22,569 nucleotides of DNA from CAZXCQ01 sp964639275 (GTDB taxonomy: Bacteria > Desulfobacterota > DSM-4660 > Desulfatiglandales > Desulfatiglandaceae): the NCBI GenBank assembly GCA_964639275.1, contig CAZXCQ010000078.1:1-22569 (forward strand), in the 5' to 3' direction. The notes beneath the pieces are model-generated. The model did not search any database, had not been told where the DNA came from, and saw only the letters and a list, made by a program, of their open reading frames with translations. Shown piece after piece: positions 1 through 7,883 of the stretch. The position numbers were made by a program, and so were the translations under genes. How positions within the stretch are numbered: position 1 is the first letter of the stretch; every line of letters begins with the position of its first letter.

Positions 1-54
1 AGCACCTCACTCGTAATGAGGATGTCTGCGGTTCGATTCCGCACGGTGGCTCCA
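1..54 (+). tRNA. tRNA-Thr (anticodon CGT), 3' part, cut by window start
   Basis: Only the 3' part is present. The anticodon stem is 5-9 paired with 17-21, and the 7-base loop 10-16 carries anticodon CGT at 12-14 after the invariant T11, so it reads ACG (threonine). The T arm has stem 27-31/39-43 around the loop TTCGATT, and the 3' acceptor strand is 44-50. T51 is the discriminator base and CCA at 52-54 is encoded in the DNA. The 5' acceptor half, D arm and promoter lie outside the window. Confidence 0.95.
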
Positions 55-157
55 AGAAGGTTTCCGGCCGGTCCTTAAAGTGCCCTCGCGCTGGACCAGA
101 GTCATGGATTTTTTGCCGAAAAATAGGCGACCCCCCGGTATCTTGGAGGAACTGAGG

Positions 158-385
158 ATGGATGAAATCCGAGACTATTTTGTCTGTGATAGCTGTTCAA
201 ATAAGGACTTCAAACTGGTCTACAATTTTTCCCTCCGGTACCGTGGGGTGAACTTCTCGGATGATCTCATGTATCAGAGGCTCAGAGAAGAAAAATATGA
301 ATGCACCGGGTGTAAAAAGGCCTTTACTAGGCAGCAGATAGAAGAGGGCTTAGGCGAACTCAAGAGGAAGCGCAAGAGGCGTTAG
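158..385 (+). CDS. Small zinc-ribbon protein of unknown function (75 aa)
   Basis: This 75-residue protein has two CxxC pairs, C10/C13 and C49/C52, about 36 residues apart: the layout of a single zinc ribbon. The C-terminus is strongly basic (last residues KRKRKRR), which suggests nucleic-acid binding. The ATG at 158 is chosen because GGAGG at 145-149 sits 8 bases before it. A GTG at 80 and an ATG at 104 are in frame, but I see no good ribosome site before them and the extra residues look unstructured. The gene starts about 100 bases after tRNA-Thr and its stop codon overlaps the stop of the convergent RNase G gene (shared TTAG, 382-385). I do not recognise the family. A role in transcription or translation is only a guess from the zinc ribbon and the neighbours. 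Confidence 0.75.
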   Translation: MDEIRDYFVCDSCSNKDFKLVYNFSLRYRGVNFSDDLMYQRLREEKYECTGCKKAFTRQQIEEGLGELKRKRKRR

Positions 386-1914
386 GCGCTTATTTCATAC
401 TGCTCCATATGAAAGTCTTTTTTGGCGATAATGGTAATCCGTTTTCCCAGTCTCTTTTCCAGATCTATGACCGACTCCTGCTCTTCCTCCCTCAGGACAC
501 TGTCGATTTCCGGGTTTACCATGACATAGGTGTGTCCCCCTTCTTCACCGGCGATAGACTCCCTTTCTAGGTCTCTGAATATTTCATAACAGATCGCTTT
601 TTTAGATTTAAGGGACCCTCTCCCTTCACAGTAGTAGCAAGGTTCGGAGAGGAGGCCGCTCAAACTTGCCCGGGTTCTCTTTCGGGTCATTTCAATCAGC
701 CCCAGATCTGACATAGGAAGGATGTTGGTCTTGGCCTTGTCTTTGCTGAGGGCCTCTCTAAGCGCGGTAAAGACACGGGCCCGGTTTGCGCTTTTTTCCA
801 TATCGATGAAGTCGATGACTATCAGCCCTCCCAGGTTTCTAAAACGTAGTTGATAACCAATTTCCTTGACGGCCTCCAGGTTTGTCTTTAGTATGGTCTC
901 CTCCAGGTTTCTTTTTCCCACATAGCTCCCGGTATTTACGTCGATGGCAGTGAGGGCTTCGGTCTGTTCAATCACGATATACCCTCCTGATTTTAGCCAG
1001 ATCTTGTTCCCGAGGGCACGGGAAATCTCCATCTCAATGGCAAAGGCGTCAAAGATGGGGTCAGGCCCCTCGTAGAGTTCCACGGAGTGTTTCAGTCTGG
1101 GGGCAAAGGTCTCAATAAATCCCATTATCCTTTTGTACTCTTCGGGTGAGTCGATAATCAGGCGGTCCACCTCCCGTGTAAACAGATCCCTCACCGCCCT
1201 CAGGACGATCGATAAATCCCTGTAAAGAAGACCTGGATTTGCGCCCTTTTCCATCTTTTCCTGGATGTTGGACCAGAGCTTTAGCAGGAAGTCCATCTCG
1301 GATTTGAGCTTTTCCTTTGATTCCCCTTCGGCCACGGTCCTGACGATGAAACCGAAATCGTTTGGTCTTATTTCGTGGATGATTTCCTTTAATCGCTCCC
1401 GTTCCTCTTTGGCTTCTATCCTGCGGGAAACCCCTATATGATTGACGGTCGGCATCAGGACAAGGTGTCTTCCGGGGAGAGAGATGTGGCAGGTGAGCCG
1501 GGCACCTTTATTGCCAAATGGCTCTTTGGCCACCTGGACCATGATGTTTTGACTTTCATGGAGCAGATCTTCTATCTGGAAGGAGATCACCTGAATCTGA
1601 TCACCCTGTGCACCCTTGGCATCCATCAGCTCGGAGTCTTCATCAACCTTGCTGCCCTCAAGCATCAGCTGTTCAAGGTCTGAAAAATCTCTGAATACAT
1701 CCGAGACGTAAAGAAAGGCGGTCCGATCAAGACCGATGTCCACGAACGCGGCCTGCATGCCAGGGAGCACCTTTACGACTCTCCCCCGGTAGATATTTCC
1801 CATCAATTCCTGCCCGGTCTTTCTCTCTATGTGAAGTTCCACAACAACGCCATTTTCCACAAGGGCTACCCGGGTTTCGTGATGCCTCGCATTGATGATC
1901 AATTCATTGGCCAT
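382..1914 (-). CDS. rng: Ribonuclease G (RNase E/G family endoribonuclease)
   Basis: Single-strand endoribonuclease acting in rRNA 5' maturation and mRNA decay. The 510 residues match RNase G length; the long C-terminal degradosome scaffold of RNase E is absent. The N-terminus holds the S1-like RNA-binding domain (about 36-130) with GNIYRGRV and GMQAAFVDIG. The catalytic DNase I-like part carries D325 (in AIDVNTGS) and D368 (in VIDFIDM), 43 apart as in E. coli RNase E D303/D346. The zinc-link CYYC at 426-429 lies 58 residues after D368, again the E. coli spacing. The start ATG is 42 bases after the radical SAM gene, so the two are probably co-transcribed. The stop overlaps the convergent zinc-ribbon gene by four bases. 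The family call is firm; G versus E rests on length. Confidence 0.96.
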   Translation of the reverse strand: MANELIINARHHETRVALVENGVVVELHIERKTGQELMGNIYRGRVVKVLPGMQAAFVDIGLDRTAFLYVSDVFRDFSDLEQLMLEGSKVDEDSELMDAKGAQGDQIQVISFQIEDLLHESQNIMVQVAKEPFGNKGARLTCHISLPGRHLVLMPTVNHIGVSRRIEAKEERERLKEIIHEIRPNDFGFIVRTVAEGESKEKLKSEMDFLLKLWSNIQEKMEKGANPGLLYRDLSIVLRAVRDLFTREVDRLIIDSPEEYKRIMGFIETFAPRLKHSVELYEGPDPIFDAFAIEMEISRALGNKIWLKSGGYIVIEQTEALTAIDVNTGSYVGKRNLEETILKTNLEAVKEIGYQLRFRNLGGLIVIDFIDMEKSANRARVFTALREALSKDKAKTNILPMSDLGLIEMTRKRTRASLSGLLSEPCYYCEGRGSLKSKKAICYEIFRDLERESIAGEEGGHTYVMVNPEIDSVLREEEQESVIDLEKRLGKRITIIAKKDFHMEQYEISA

Positions 1915-1956
1915 TTTGGGTTTCCTCTGGCGTTTTTGGCTGAATGGCGGGTTGTC

Positions 1957-4467
1957 TCATGCAAGCACCTGGCCGGTCTTTAGGGTTCGCATCTCACGGA
2001 TGTCGGCCTTTTTCAATCCGAAGACCCCTTTGACGATTTCGGCGGGTTTTAGCTCACGGCCGGAAGTATGCCTCAGGACCAATTTCACCGAACCGGGTGA
2101 GATCAGGGTCAAGGATTTGACCAGGGGCCTGGCGTCAATCTCATGTTCCCCTTTTTTACCCCTTTTGACAACCGGAAAATAGGTCGATCTGTGAAACCGG
2201 TCCAAATCATCCTCTTTCAACTGAATCCCCTCAAGCGTCACCAGGAAATCGCTTTCCTTCAGACAGGGCTTTTTGCTATTGAAAGGGAGTTTCTCCACGA
2301 GAACCACCTCAATTCCGGGGGGCAGTTCCTGATTGAGCCTGTTTTTCATGGCAAATATGTCCGGGGTATCATTCAGTTCAAGATCCAGTGTTTCCTGCAT
2401 ACTTTGAGTCCCTACTGGCAGGGCGGTGGCAAAAGACAGTTTGGGCATCGGATGGTAGCCCTTGGTGCGGGCAAGATTGACTCCGGCCCTTCTGAGGCCC
2501 CTGACAAAGACCTTAACGAGTTCCAGGTGGCTCAGGTGTCTTGCATTCCCCAGCTTGGAAAAGGTGAGGCGGCATCTTGTTGTATGTGTAAGCGCCGGTT
2601 CGGGGAGAGGTTTCTCGGGACGAGGTGTGAAATCTTTGTCTTTGAAAAGCACGGGCAAAACGGTCTTGTGGTCGCATACCCCACAGTCCAGACATCCCTC
2701 CCGGCAGTCCGGTGTGTATTCCGGGATCCGGGCCTTTACCCACTCTTCGATAAGGAAGTCCTTGCTGACTCCGGATCTGATATGGTCCCATGGCAGCGTT
2801 TCGTTGAGCGACCTTTCGCGGTAAAGATAGGCGTGGGGATCAACCCCGGCGCTCCGAAAGGCCTGCTCCCAGGTCTTCATTTGAAACTGCTCAGTCCAGG
2901 CGTCAAATCTGGCACCTATTTTCCAGGCCTCTATGATGGCTCGACTCAATCTCCTGTCTCCCCTGGAAAAGATTCCCTCCAACCAGCTCATCTCAGGGTT
3001 GTTCCATTTGACCCGGACCCGGCTCCCCCTGAATCCCTCCCGGATCAGTCCTATCTTTCTCCCGCCCTCCTCTAATGCGACCTGGGGAAGCCACATAAAG
3101 GGAGTGTGAGACTTGGGGACAAAGGTCGAGACACTCACGTTTAGATTGGGTCTCCTCCCCCCCCTGCCGGCCAGGGCGGTAATCTTTCTGGATAAGTGGG
3201 CGATATCCTCAACGTCCCGGTCCTGTTCGAAGGGGAGTCCAACCATAAAGTAAAGCTTTATCAAATTCCACCCTGCACCATAGACCATCCGGGCCGTTTC
3301 GAGGATATCGGCTTGAGTCAGCCTCTTGTTAATAATCTTTCTAAGCCGGTCATTTCCTGCCTCGGGGGCCAGGGTGAAGCCTGTTTTTCGGACCCTTTTT
3401 ATCTGTTCAATCAATGAGGAATTCAGGCTGTCGATCCTGAGGGATGGAAGGCTTATGGAGATCTTTTCCCTGGCCTGCCTGTCCATCAAGGCCCTTAAAA
3501 GGGACCCGATACTGCCATAATCCCCGGAACTCAATGAAAGAAGAGAAAGGTCTTCGTACCCCGTCTGTTCTATGGCCTTTTTGGCCTTGACAAGTATGGA
3601 CTCAGGACTGCGTTCCCGCACGGGGCGATAGATCATGCCTGCCTGGCAAAACCGGCATCCCCGCGTACATCCACGGGAGATTTCTATCGCGATACGATCA
3701 TGAACCAGCTCAGTAAAGGGGACGACCTGGCATTCGGGAAAGGGGTGGGTGTCTATATCGGACAGAATCGCCTTTTCTACGAACGGGTAGTCTGAGCTCA
3801 GGGGCTCGATATGCTCCAGGACCCCTGCGGCACTGTAGTGTGGCCGAAAGTAGGCAGGAATGTATACCCCTTTGATGTGACGGAGTTGAGAGAATAACTC
3901 TCCTTTGTTCTTTATTCCCGTGTGTTTTGATTCACGGACGATCTTGCATATCTCCAGGAGGACATTTTCTCCATCCCCGACCACAATGAGGTCAAAAAAC
4001 TCGGCAACAGGCTCGGGATTAAAGCAGGCAGGCCCCCCCGCAATCACAAGGGGGTTGCTCTCTCCCCGCTCACTTGCCAAGAACGGGATACCGGAGAGAT
4101 CGAGCAGATTCAAGACATTGGTATAGGAAAGCTCATGTTGAAGACTAAAACCCACCATATCAAAGCCGGATAAGGGTCGGCCCGATTCCAGGGTCGTAGG
4201 GGGTATCTTTTTGCCCCTCAGTTCCCTTTCAAGATCCACCCAGGGGGAAAAGGCCCTTTCGGCACAGAGCCATTCACGACGGTTGAGGATGTGATAGAGG
4301 ATCTCCAGCCCCAGGTGGGACATGCCCACCTCATAGACATCGGGAAAAACGAGGGCGACAGAGACCTCTGTGCTGCCTTGCCTTTTTTTGACAGAGTTGA
4401 CCTCATTTCCCAGGTAACGGCTGGGTCGGCTGATCTTTGAAAACCAGGCTTCGTCCAAAATGGACAT
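1957..4467 (-). CDS. B12-binding-like radical SAM protein fused to DUF2344 (TIGR03960-TIGR03936 type)
   Basis: A fusion of 836 residues. Residues about 30-175 resemble the B12-binding-like N-terminal domain of the TIGR03960 radical SAM family. The radical SAM core follows, with the [4Fe-4S] ligands C267, C271 and C274 in the CxxxCxxC motif. A second cysteine cluster, C588, C592, C595 and C598, could hold another metal centre or iron-sulfur cluster. From about 630 to the end is the DUF2344/TIGR03936 domain, recognisable by LTFSKLGNARHLSHLEL. In many bacteria the two halves are adjacent or fused genes next to rne/rng, as here, which hints at an RNA or ribosome modification. As far as I know the reaction is undefined. 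A weak ribosome site (AAAGGA) precedes the ATG. The gene lies 88 bases after the sensor kinase gene. Confidence 0.92.
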   Translation of the reverse strand: MSILDEAWFSKISRPSRYLGNEVNSVKKRQGSTEVSVALVFPDVYEVGMSHLGLEILYHILNRREWLCAERAFSPWVDLERELRGKKIPPTTLESGRPLSGFDMVGFSLQHELSYTNVLNLLDLSGIPFLASERGESNPLVIAGGPACFNPEPVAEFFDLIVVGDGENVLLEICKIVRESKHTGIKNKGELFSQLRHIKGVYIPAYFRPHYSAAGVLEHIEPLSSDYPFVEKAILSDIDTHPFPECQVVPFTELVHDRIAIEISRGCTRGCRFCQAGMIYRPVRERSPESILVKAKKAIEQTGYEDLSLLSLSSGDYGSIGSLLRALMDRQAREKISISLPSLRIDSLNSSLIEQIKRVRKTGFTLAPEAGNDRLRKIINKRLTQADILETARMVYGAGWNLIKLYFMVGLPFEQDRDVEDIAHLSRKITALAGRGGRRPNLNVSVSTFVPKSHTPFMWLPQVALEEGGRKIGLIREGFRGSRVRVKWNNPEMSWLEGIFSRGDRRLSRAIIEAWKIGARFDAWTEQFQMKTWEQAFRSAGVDPHAYLYRERSLNETLPWDHIRSGVSKDFLIEEWVKARIPEYTPDCREGCLDCGVCDHKTVLPVLFKDKDFTPRPEKPLPEPALTHTTRCRLTFSKLGNARHLSHLELVKVFVRGLRRAGVNLARTKGYHPMPKLSFATALPVGTQSMQETLDLELNDTPDIFAMKNRLNQELPPGIEVVLVEKLPFNSKKPCLKESDFLVTLEGIQLKEDDLDRFHRSTYFPVVKRGKKGEHEIDARPLVKSLTLISPGSVKLVLRHTSGRELKPAEIVKGVFGLKKADIREMRTLKTGQVLA

Positions 4468-4555
4468 GATGGATGTTCCTTTGCTGACATTTGACTATTT
4501 TGTATCTTGCGAATAGCACAGGACAAGCGTCTTCTAAGGCCGCTTTCCGGATTCC

Positions 4556-6247
4556 TTACGGGGATAGGGGGAGAAATATGGTAACCCTGGCACCCCTTTG
4601 AGGATCATTATCGCCGGTTACCTCTCCTTTTAGTCCTGCCACTATTCGCTTTACTATGGCCAGGCCCAGCCCCGAGCCCCTTTCCTTTGTGGTAAAAAAA
4701 GGGGTAAAGATCTGAGGCAGGGCCTTCTTATCAAAGCCTTCGCCGGTATCGCGGACAACAACCTTGACCATCTTCCGTGCCGGTCTTGAAGAACCTGATG
4801 CCATCTCTGCACTCACATATAAGGAGCCTTTGGTCCCCATTGCCTCGCAGGCGTTCGAAAAAAGGTTCCACAAGACCTGTTTGATCTGCTCTGGATCCGA
4901 TCTGATCCTGATGGGATGTGGAAGATGGGTATGGGCAATCAGGTCTTTTGACCAGCGTTGGCTGTTCTGAAAGAGTTCCAAAGATTCTAAAATCAATTGG
5001 CCCAGATCAAACTCTTCCAGATTTGTCTTCTTGGGTCTCGCAAAAAGCAAGAAATCACTTACGAGGTGGTTAAGCCGGCTGATTTCACGCGATATGATAT
5101 CCATGAGACGGCTGTTTACATCGTCCTTCTCAAGCCCCTCTCTCAACATCTCGATTGAGCCGCTGATGGAGGCCATTGGATTCCTGATCTCATGGGCAAT
5201 TCCAGCCGCCAGTTCACCGATCACTGCCAGGCCTTCCACCTTTTTCATTTCTTCTTCGGTCTCTTTGGCGTCTGTTACGTCTTGGAAGACGAGGATCTTT
5301 CCCATGTGGCCCTCTAATGAAAGGGAGAGGGGGGAGATGGAAAGTCTGAGGTACAATTTCCTGCCATCCGGAGCAGGGTAGGGAAAATCAGACAATGCCG
5401 TACGATCCCTGTCGAATAAGGATGCCCCGAGTCTCTCCTGGCCCAACTGGGTGACCAAAAGAGGGAGTGCTTCGGTCACTGTCTTGCCTTGGACATCGCT
5501 TGCCTTTATCTCAAAGATCTTTTCCGCTGCTGGATTGAACAGGAGGATATTGTCCTGGTCATCCAAAACCACAAGGCCTGAGGCGATATTGTTAATAATG
5601 CTTTCATTCAGGGCCTCTAATCTGTCAAAGTCTATCTGTTTTGCCTTTAACTCAACACGGCTCTTCTTTGCCTGCTCGGAGAGAAAACTGCTCAGGAAGG
5701 CTGAAAGGTAGAAGCCCACCATATTTGTCAGTATGATAAAGAAGAGGTACGCGCCCTGATACTTCTCGGGGTGGCTGGCCTGGCTCCCCAGGGGATGGAT
5801 GACCCCATAGTAGTGAAGATCCAGCAACAGGCCATAGAGTATGCTGCTGGCAGAGGCGATGATCATACCCCCTCTTCTGTACAGAATGATACTCCCACTG
5901 ATTATGGAGAGGATATAAAGAAATGAAAATATGCTGTCAATCCCGCCTGTGGAGTATATCAAGACGGTGATAAAAAGGGTGTCAAGGCATAGCTGCAGAT
6001 ATGCCTGAAAAACAAGATTGCGCAAATACTTGAGCAGAATGACATAAACAAGGCTGATAAAATAGATGGTTGCTGTGAACAGGTAATGGACGGTCTGGAC
6101 GGGTCCGAAATAGGCCTGGCTCTCTTTGGCCTGGATGATGATCAGCGCCCCCAAGATGAGGGAGACGACGATGACCCTCAAGAGCATGAGGGCCTGTAGA
6201 GGGCTGGATATTTCCGATCGGGAGATTTTGTGACCGGCCAGGATCAT
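4556..6247 (-). CDS. pilS: PilS-like membrane sensor histidine kinase (PAS-HisKA-HATPase)
   Basis: A 563-residue sensor kinase. The N-terminus has about six hydrophobic segments (roughly 20-40, 58-75, 85-100, 106-124, 128-148, 165-190), then a short coiled linker and a PAS domain (about 210-325). The HisKA box has the phospho-acceptor H352 in AAGIAHEIRNP. The HATPase domain shows the N box (461-470), the G1 box DTGEGF (500-505), an F box FTPFFTTK and the G2 box GSGLGLA (524-530). The architecture is that of PilS/NtrB-type kinases, and the gene follows pilC by 11 bases, which supports a type IV pilus role. PilS normally signals to PilR, a sigma-54 activator, but no response regulator is in this window. 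The pilS name rests on architecture and context; another NtrB-like kinase is possible. Confidence 0.85.
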   Translation of the reverse strand: MILAGHKISRSEISSPLQALMLLRVIVVSLILGALIIIQAKESQAYFGPVQTVHYLFTATIYFISLVYVILLKYLRNLVFQAYLQLCLDTLFITVLIYSTGGIDSIFSFLYILSIISGSIILYRRGGMIIASASSILYGLLLDLHYYGVIHPLGSQASHPEKYQGAYLFFIILTNMVGFYLSAFLSSFLSEQAKKSRVELKAKQIDFDRLEALNESIINNIASGLVVLDDQDNILLFNPAAEKIFEIKASDVQGKTVTEALPLLVTQLGQERLGASLFDRDRTALSDFPYPAPDGRKLYLRLSISPLSLSLEGHMGKILVFQDVTDAKETEEEMKKVEGLAVIGELAAGIAHEIRNPMASISGSIEMLREGLEKDDVNSRLMDIISREISRLNHLVSDFLLFARPKKTNLEEFDLGQLILESLELFQNSQRWSKDLIAHTHLPHPIRIRSDPEQIKQVLWNLFSNACEAMGTKGSLYVSAEMASGSSRPARKMVKVVVRDTGEGFDKKALPQIFTPFFTTKERGSGLGLAIVKRIVAGLKGEVTGDNDPQRGARVTIFLPLSP

Positions 6248-6258
6248 TTTGGTACTGC

Positions 6259-7467
6259 CTACCCCATTGCTGCAGCCATCTTAAAGATAGGGAGGTACAT
6301 GGCAATAAGCAAACCGCCTATGGAACCCCCGAGGAATACCATCAGAAGGGGTTCCAGCATTGAGGTCAGGGCCTCCACCGCAGCATCCACCTCGTCGTCA
6401 TAAAAGTCTGCGATTTTCTCCAGCATGGTATCAAGCGCCCCTGTGGCCTCACCGACCGAAATCATTTGGACGACCATTTGGGGGAATATCTCATTTTCGG
6501 AGAGTGGTTCGGCGATGGACTGTCCTTCTGAAATACTCGCCCTGACTTCGTAAATGATCTCCTCAAGGACTGCATTGCCCGAGGTTTTGGCCACGATATC
6601 AAGGGCAGCGAGAATGGGCACGCCACTGCTGATCATTGTCCCCAGTGTCCTTGTAAATCTTGCTATGGCAACCTTTTTCATGAGCGTGCCAAATATGGGC
6701 AATTTCAGGAGCAGGATGTCTATCCTCTTTCTTCCTCCGGCCGTGCCCTTGTATCTTTTAAACAAGAACAGAAAGAGGATAACGCCTCCAATCATGTAAA
6801 GAAAATTCCCCTTTACAAAACGGCTCATGTCCACAACCAGTTGTGTAGGGGCCGGGAGGGCCGATCCAAAACCTTTAAACATATCTTCAAAAACGGGTAT
6901 CACAAAGACCATAATAACCGCGATAACGATAATGGCGATGGCGACCACAACCGTGGGATAGGTCATGGCACTCTTGATCCGGCCCTTGAGCTTCTCCACC
7001 TTTTCAATATAGACGGCGAGGCGTTGCAATATGGTATCCAGTATCCCTCCGACCTCACCTGCGGCCACCAGATTTACATAAAGATCATCAAATACCTTGG
7101 GGTGTTTCGCTATTGATTCGGCCAGACTGGCCCCGCCTCCCACATCCCTGACCACTTCGGTAAGGATGTCTTTAAATGTCCTGTTCTCTGTCTGTTCGGC
7201 AAGGATGGTGAGACCCTGCACAAGGGGGAGGCCCGCATCGATCATGGTGGAAAACTGCCGGGTAAAGATAACCAGGTCTTTTTTGGTTACCTTGGGTTGC
7301 ATAAAGGAGACATTCTCAAAAAGATCCTTTGGTCTGGGCTTTATCTTTCTGACCGTGAGGTTGCGACGTCTGAGCTGAAGTCTGGCCATCCTTTCATCAG
7401 CGGCCTCCAGCTCTCCCCTGAGGATCTTGCCCCTTCTTGTCTCTGCAACCCACTTATAGACCTGCAT
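6259..7467 (-). CDS. pilC: Type IV pilus / type II secretion inner-membrane platform protein PilC
   Basis: Polytopic inner-membrane protein that anchors the pilus assembly ATPases. The 402 residues match the family. Two copies of the T2SSF fold are visible, about 68-195 and 270-395. The first has AAGEVGGILD at 135-144 and the second the related SVGEATGALD at 337-346. Hydrophobic segments lie near 172-192, 222-236 and 371-395, the usual three. The N-terminal 50 residues (YKWVAETRRGK) match the PilC/GspF leader region. The ribosome site AGAGGT lies just upstream of the ATG. The gene begins a minus-strand run with pilS. The assembly ATPase genes (pilB, pilT) are not in the window, and upstream is a gene-free region, so pilC may start its own transcript. 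A TATAAT at 7488-7493 is a possible -10, but I find no matching -35. Confidence 0.95.
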   Translation of the reverse strand: MQVYKWVAETRRGKILRGELEAADERMARLQLRRRNLTVRKIKPRPKDLFENVSFMQPKVTKKDLVIFTRQFSTMIDAGLPLVQGLTILAEQTENRTFKDILTEVVRDVGGGASLAESIAKHPKVFDDLYVNLVAAGEVGGILDTILQRLAVYIEKVEKLKGRIKSAMTYPTVVVAIAIIVIAVIMVFVIPVFEDMFKGFGSALPAPTQLVVDMSRFVKGNFLYMIGGVILFLFLFKRYKGTAGGRKRIDILLLKLPIFGTLMKKVAIARFTRTLGTMISSGVPILAALDIVAKTSGNAVLEEIIYEVRASISEGQSIAEPLSENEIFPQMVVQMISVGEATGALDTMLEKIADFYDDEVDAAVEALTSMLEPLLMVFLGGSIGGLLIAMYLPIFKMAAAMG

Positions 7468-7541
7468 TGCGACCTCTCTCTGGCTCCATTATATTCCCGA
7501 AAAGAGATCCGTATCCCGCTCCAAGAGTGTGCGGCCTTCTT

Positions 7542-7656
7542 CAATGCAACTTCATCAAAACCCCGGGGGAGTAATGGATTCTGGAGTGGCATGGGGGCTG
7601 CTTTCTTCCACATGCCCCAGCTTCCCCCAGCTTCCCCCAGCTTTTTGAGACGTTAC
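7542..7656. repeat. MITE-like inverted-repeat element (about 115 bp)
   Basis: Holds most of the structure in the 416-base gap between pilC and the biotin-carrier gene. The left arm 7546-7569 and right arm 7634-7656 are imperfect inverted copies (the right arm reversed begins GTAACGTCTCAAAAA, the left reads GCAACTTCATCAAAA). The interior is G/C-skewed, with GGCATG at 7588-7593 facing CATGCC at 7611-7616, and a tandem decamer CTTCCCCCAG at 7621-7630 and 7631-7640. The left half recurs at 22513-22569 with roughly 80-85% identity. No open frame in it looks coding. I see no clear target-site duplication. Mobility is inferred from the structure and the second copy; a transcribed hairpin repeat is the alternative. 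Confidence 0.55.
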
Positions 7657-7740
7657 CCTAGATTGAAAAGGCATTTGATAAAGCCTAAAGAATTTGTCAC
7701 GGTGTGTCAAGAAATGGGAAGGTTTTCTGGGATATTGTGC

Positions 7741-7771
7741 TTGACAATCAGCATATTCTAAATGATATAAA
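7741..7771 (+). promoter_or_regulatory. Predicted sigma-70 promoter for mmdC-mmdA
   Basis: TTGACA at 7741-7746 is a perfect -35 box. The -10 can be read as GATATA at 7764-7769 (17-base spacer) or TATAAA at 7766-7771 (19-base spacer). The predicted start lies near 7776-7780, leaving a leader of about 105 bases before mmdC at 7884. The rest of the 7657-7883 stretch holds only the palindrome just downstream and the mmdC ribosome site AAGGAGGT at 7868-7875. Confidence 0.55.
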
Positions 7772-7772
7772 A

Positions 7773-7786
7773 TCTCACTCGTGAGA
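7773..7786. promoter_or_regulatory. Palindrome at the predicted start site (possible operator)
   Basis: TCTCAC at 7773-7778 and GTGAGA at 7781-7786 form a perfect 6-bp inverted repeat around a 2-base centre. It directly follows the predicted -10 box, a position where a bound repressor would block initiation. No regulator gene is nearby, so the cognate protein is unknown. Confidence 0.4.
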
Positions 7787-7883
7787 ATGCAGCGGGCGAT
7801 GACCCAATACCCATTTCCTGGCAGGGGTCTCAAACAGGCACTCGAGGATTAGAATAATTTCATTAGAGAAGGAGGTATCTGCA

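Noticed and set aside
2143..3075. A 310-codon plus-strand open frame
   Set aside because: It lies wholly antisense to the well-conserved radical SAM/DUF2344 gene and has no recognisable motif; it is a shadow of that gene's codon use.
7587..7602. Sigma-54-like -24/-12 sequence TGGCAT-N5-CTGCT
   Set aside because: It fits much of the consensus, but it lies inside the repeat element, its 22.5-kb counterpart lacks the -12 part, and a better sigma-70 promoter lies nearer to mmdC.
7611..7640. Tandem decamers considered as a CRISPR-like array
   Set aside because: The units are adjacent, with no spacers, and only two are exact.
7297..7761. A 154-codon plus-strand frame spanning the pilC start and the MITE-like element
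   Set aside because: Half of it is antisense to pilC and the rest is repeat DNA; composition and sequence do not look like protein.
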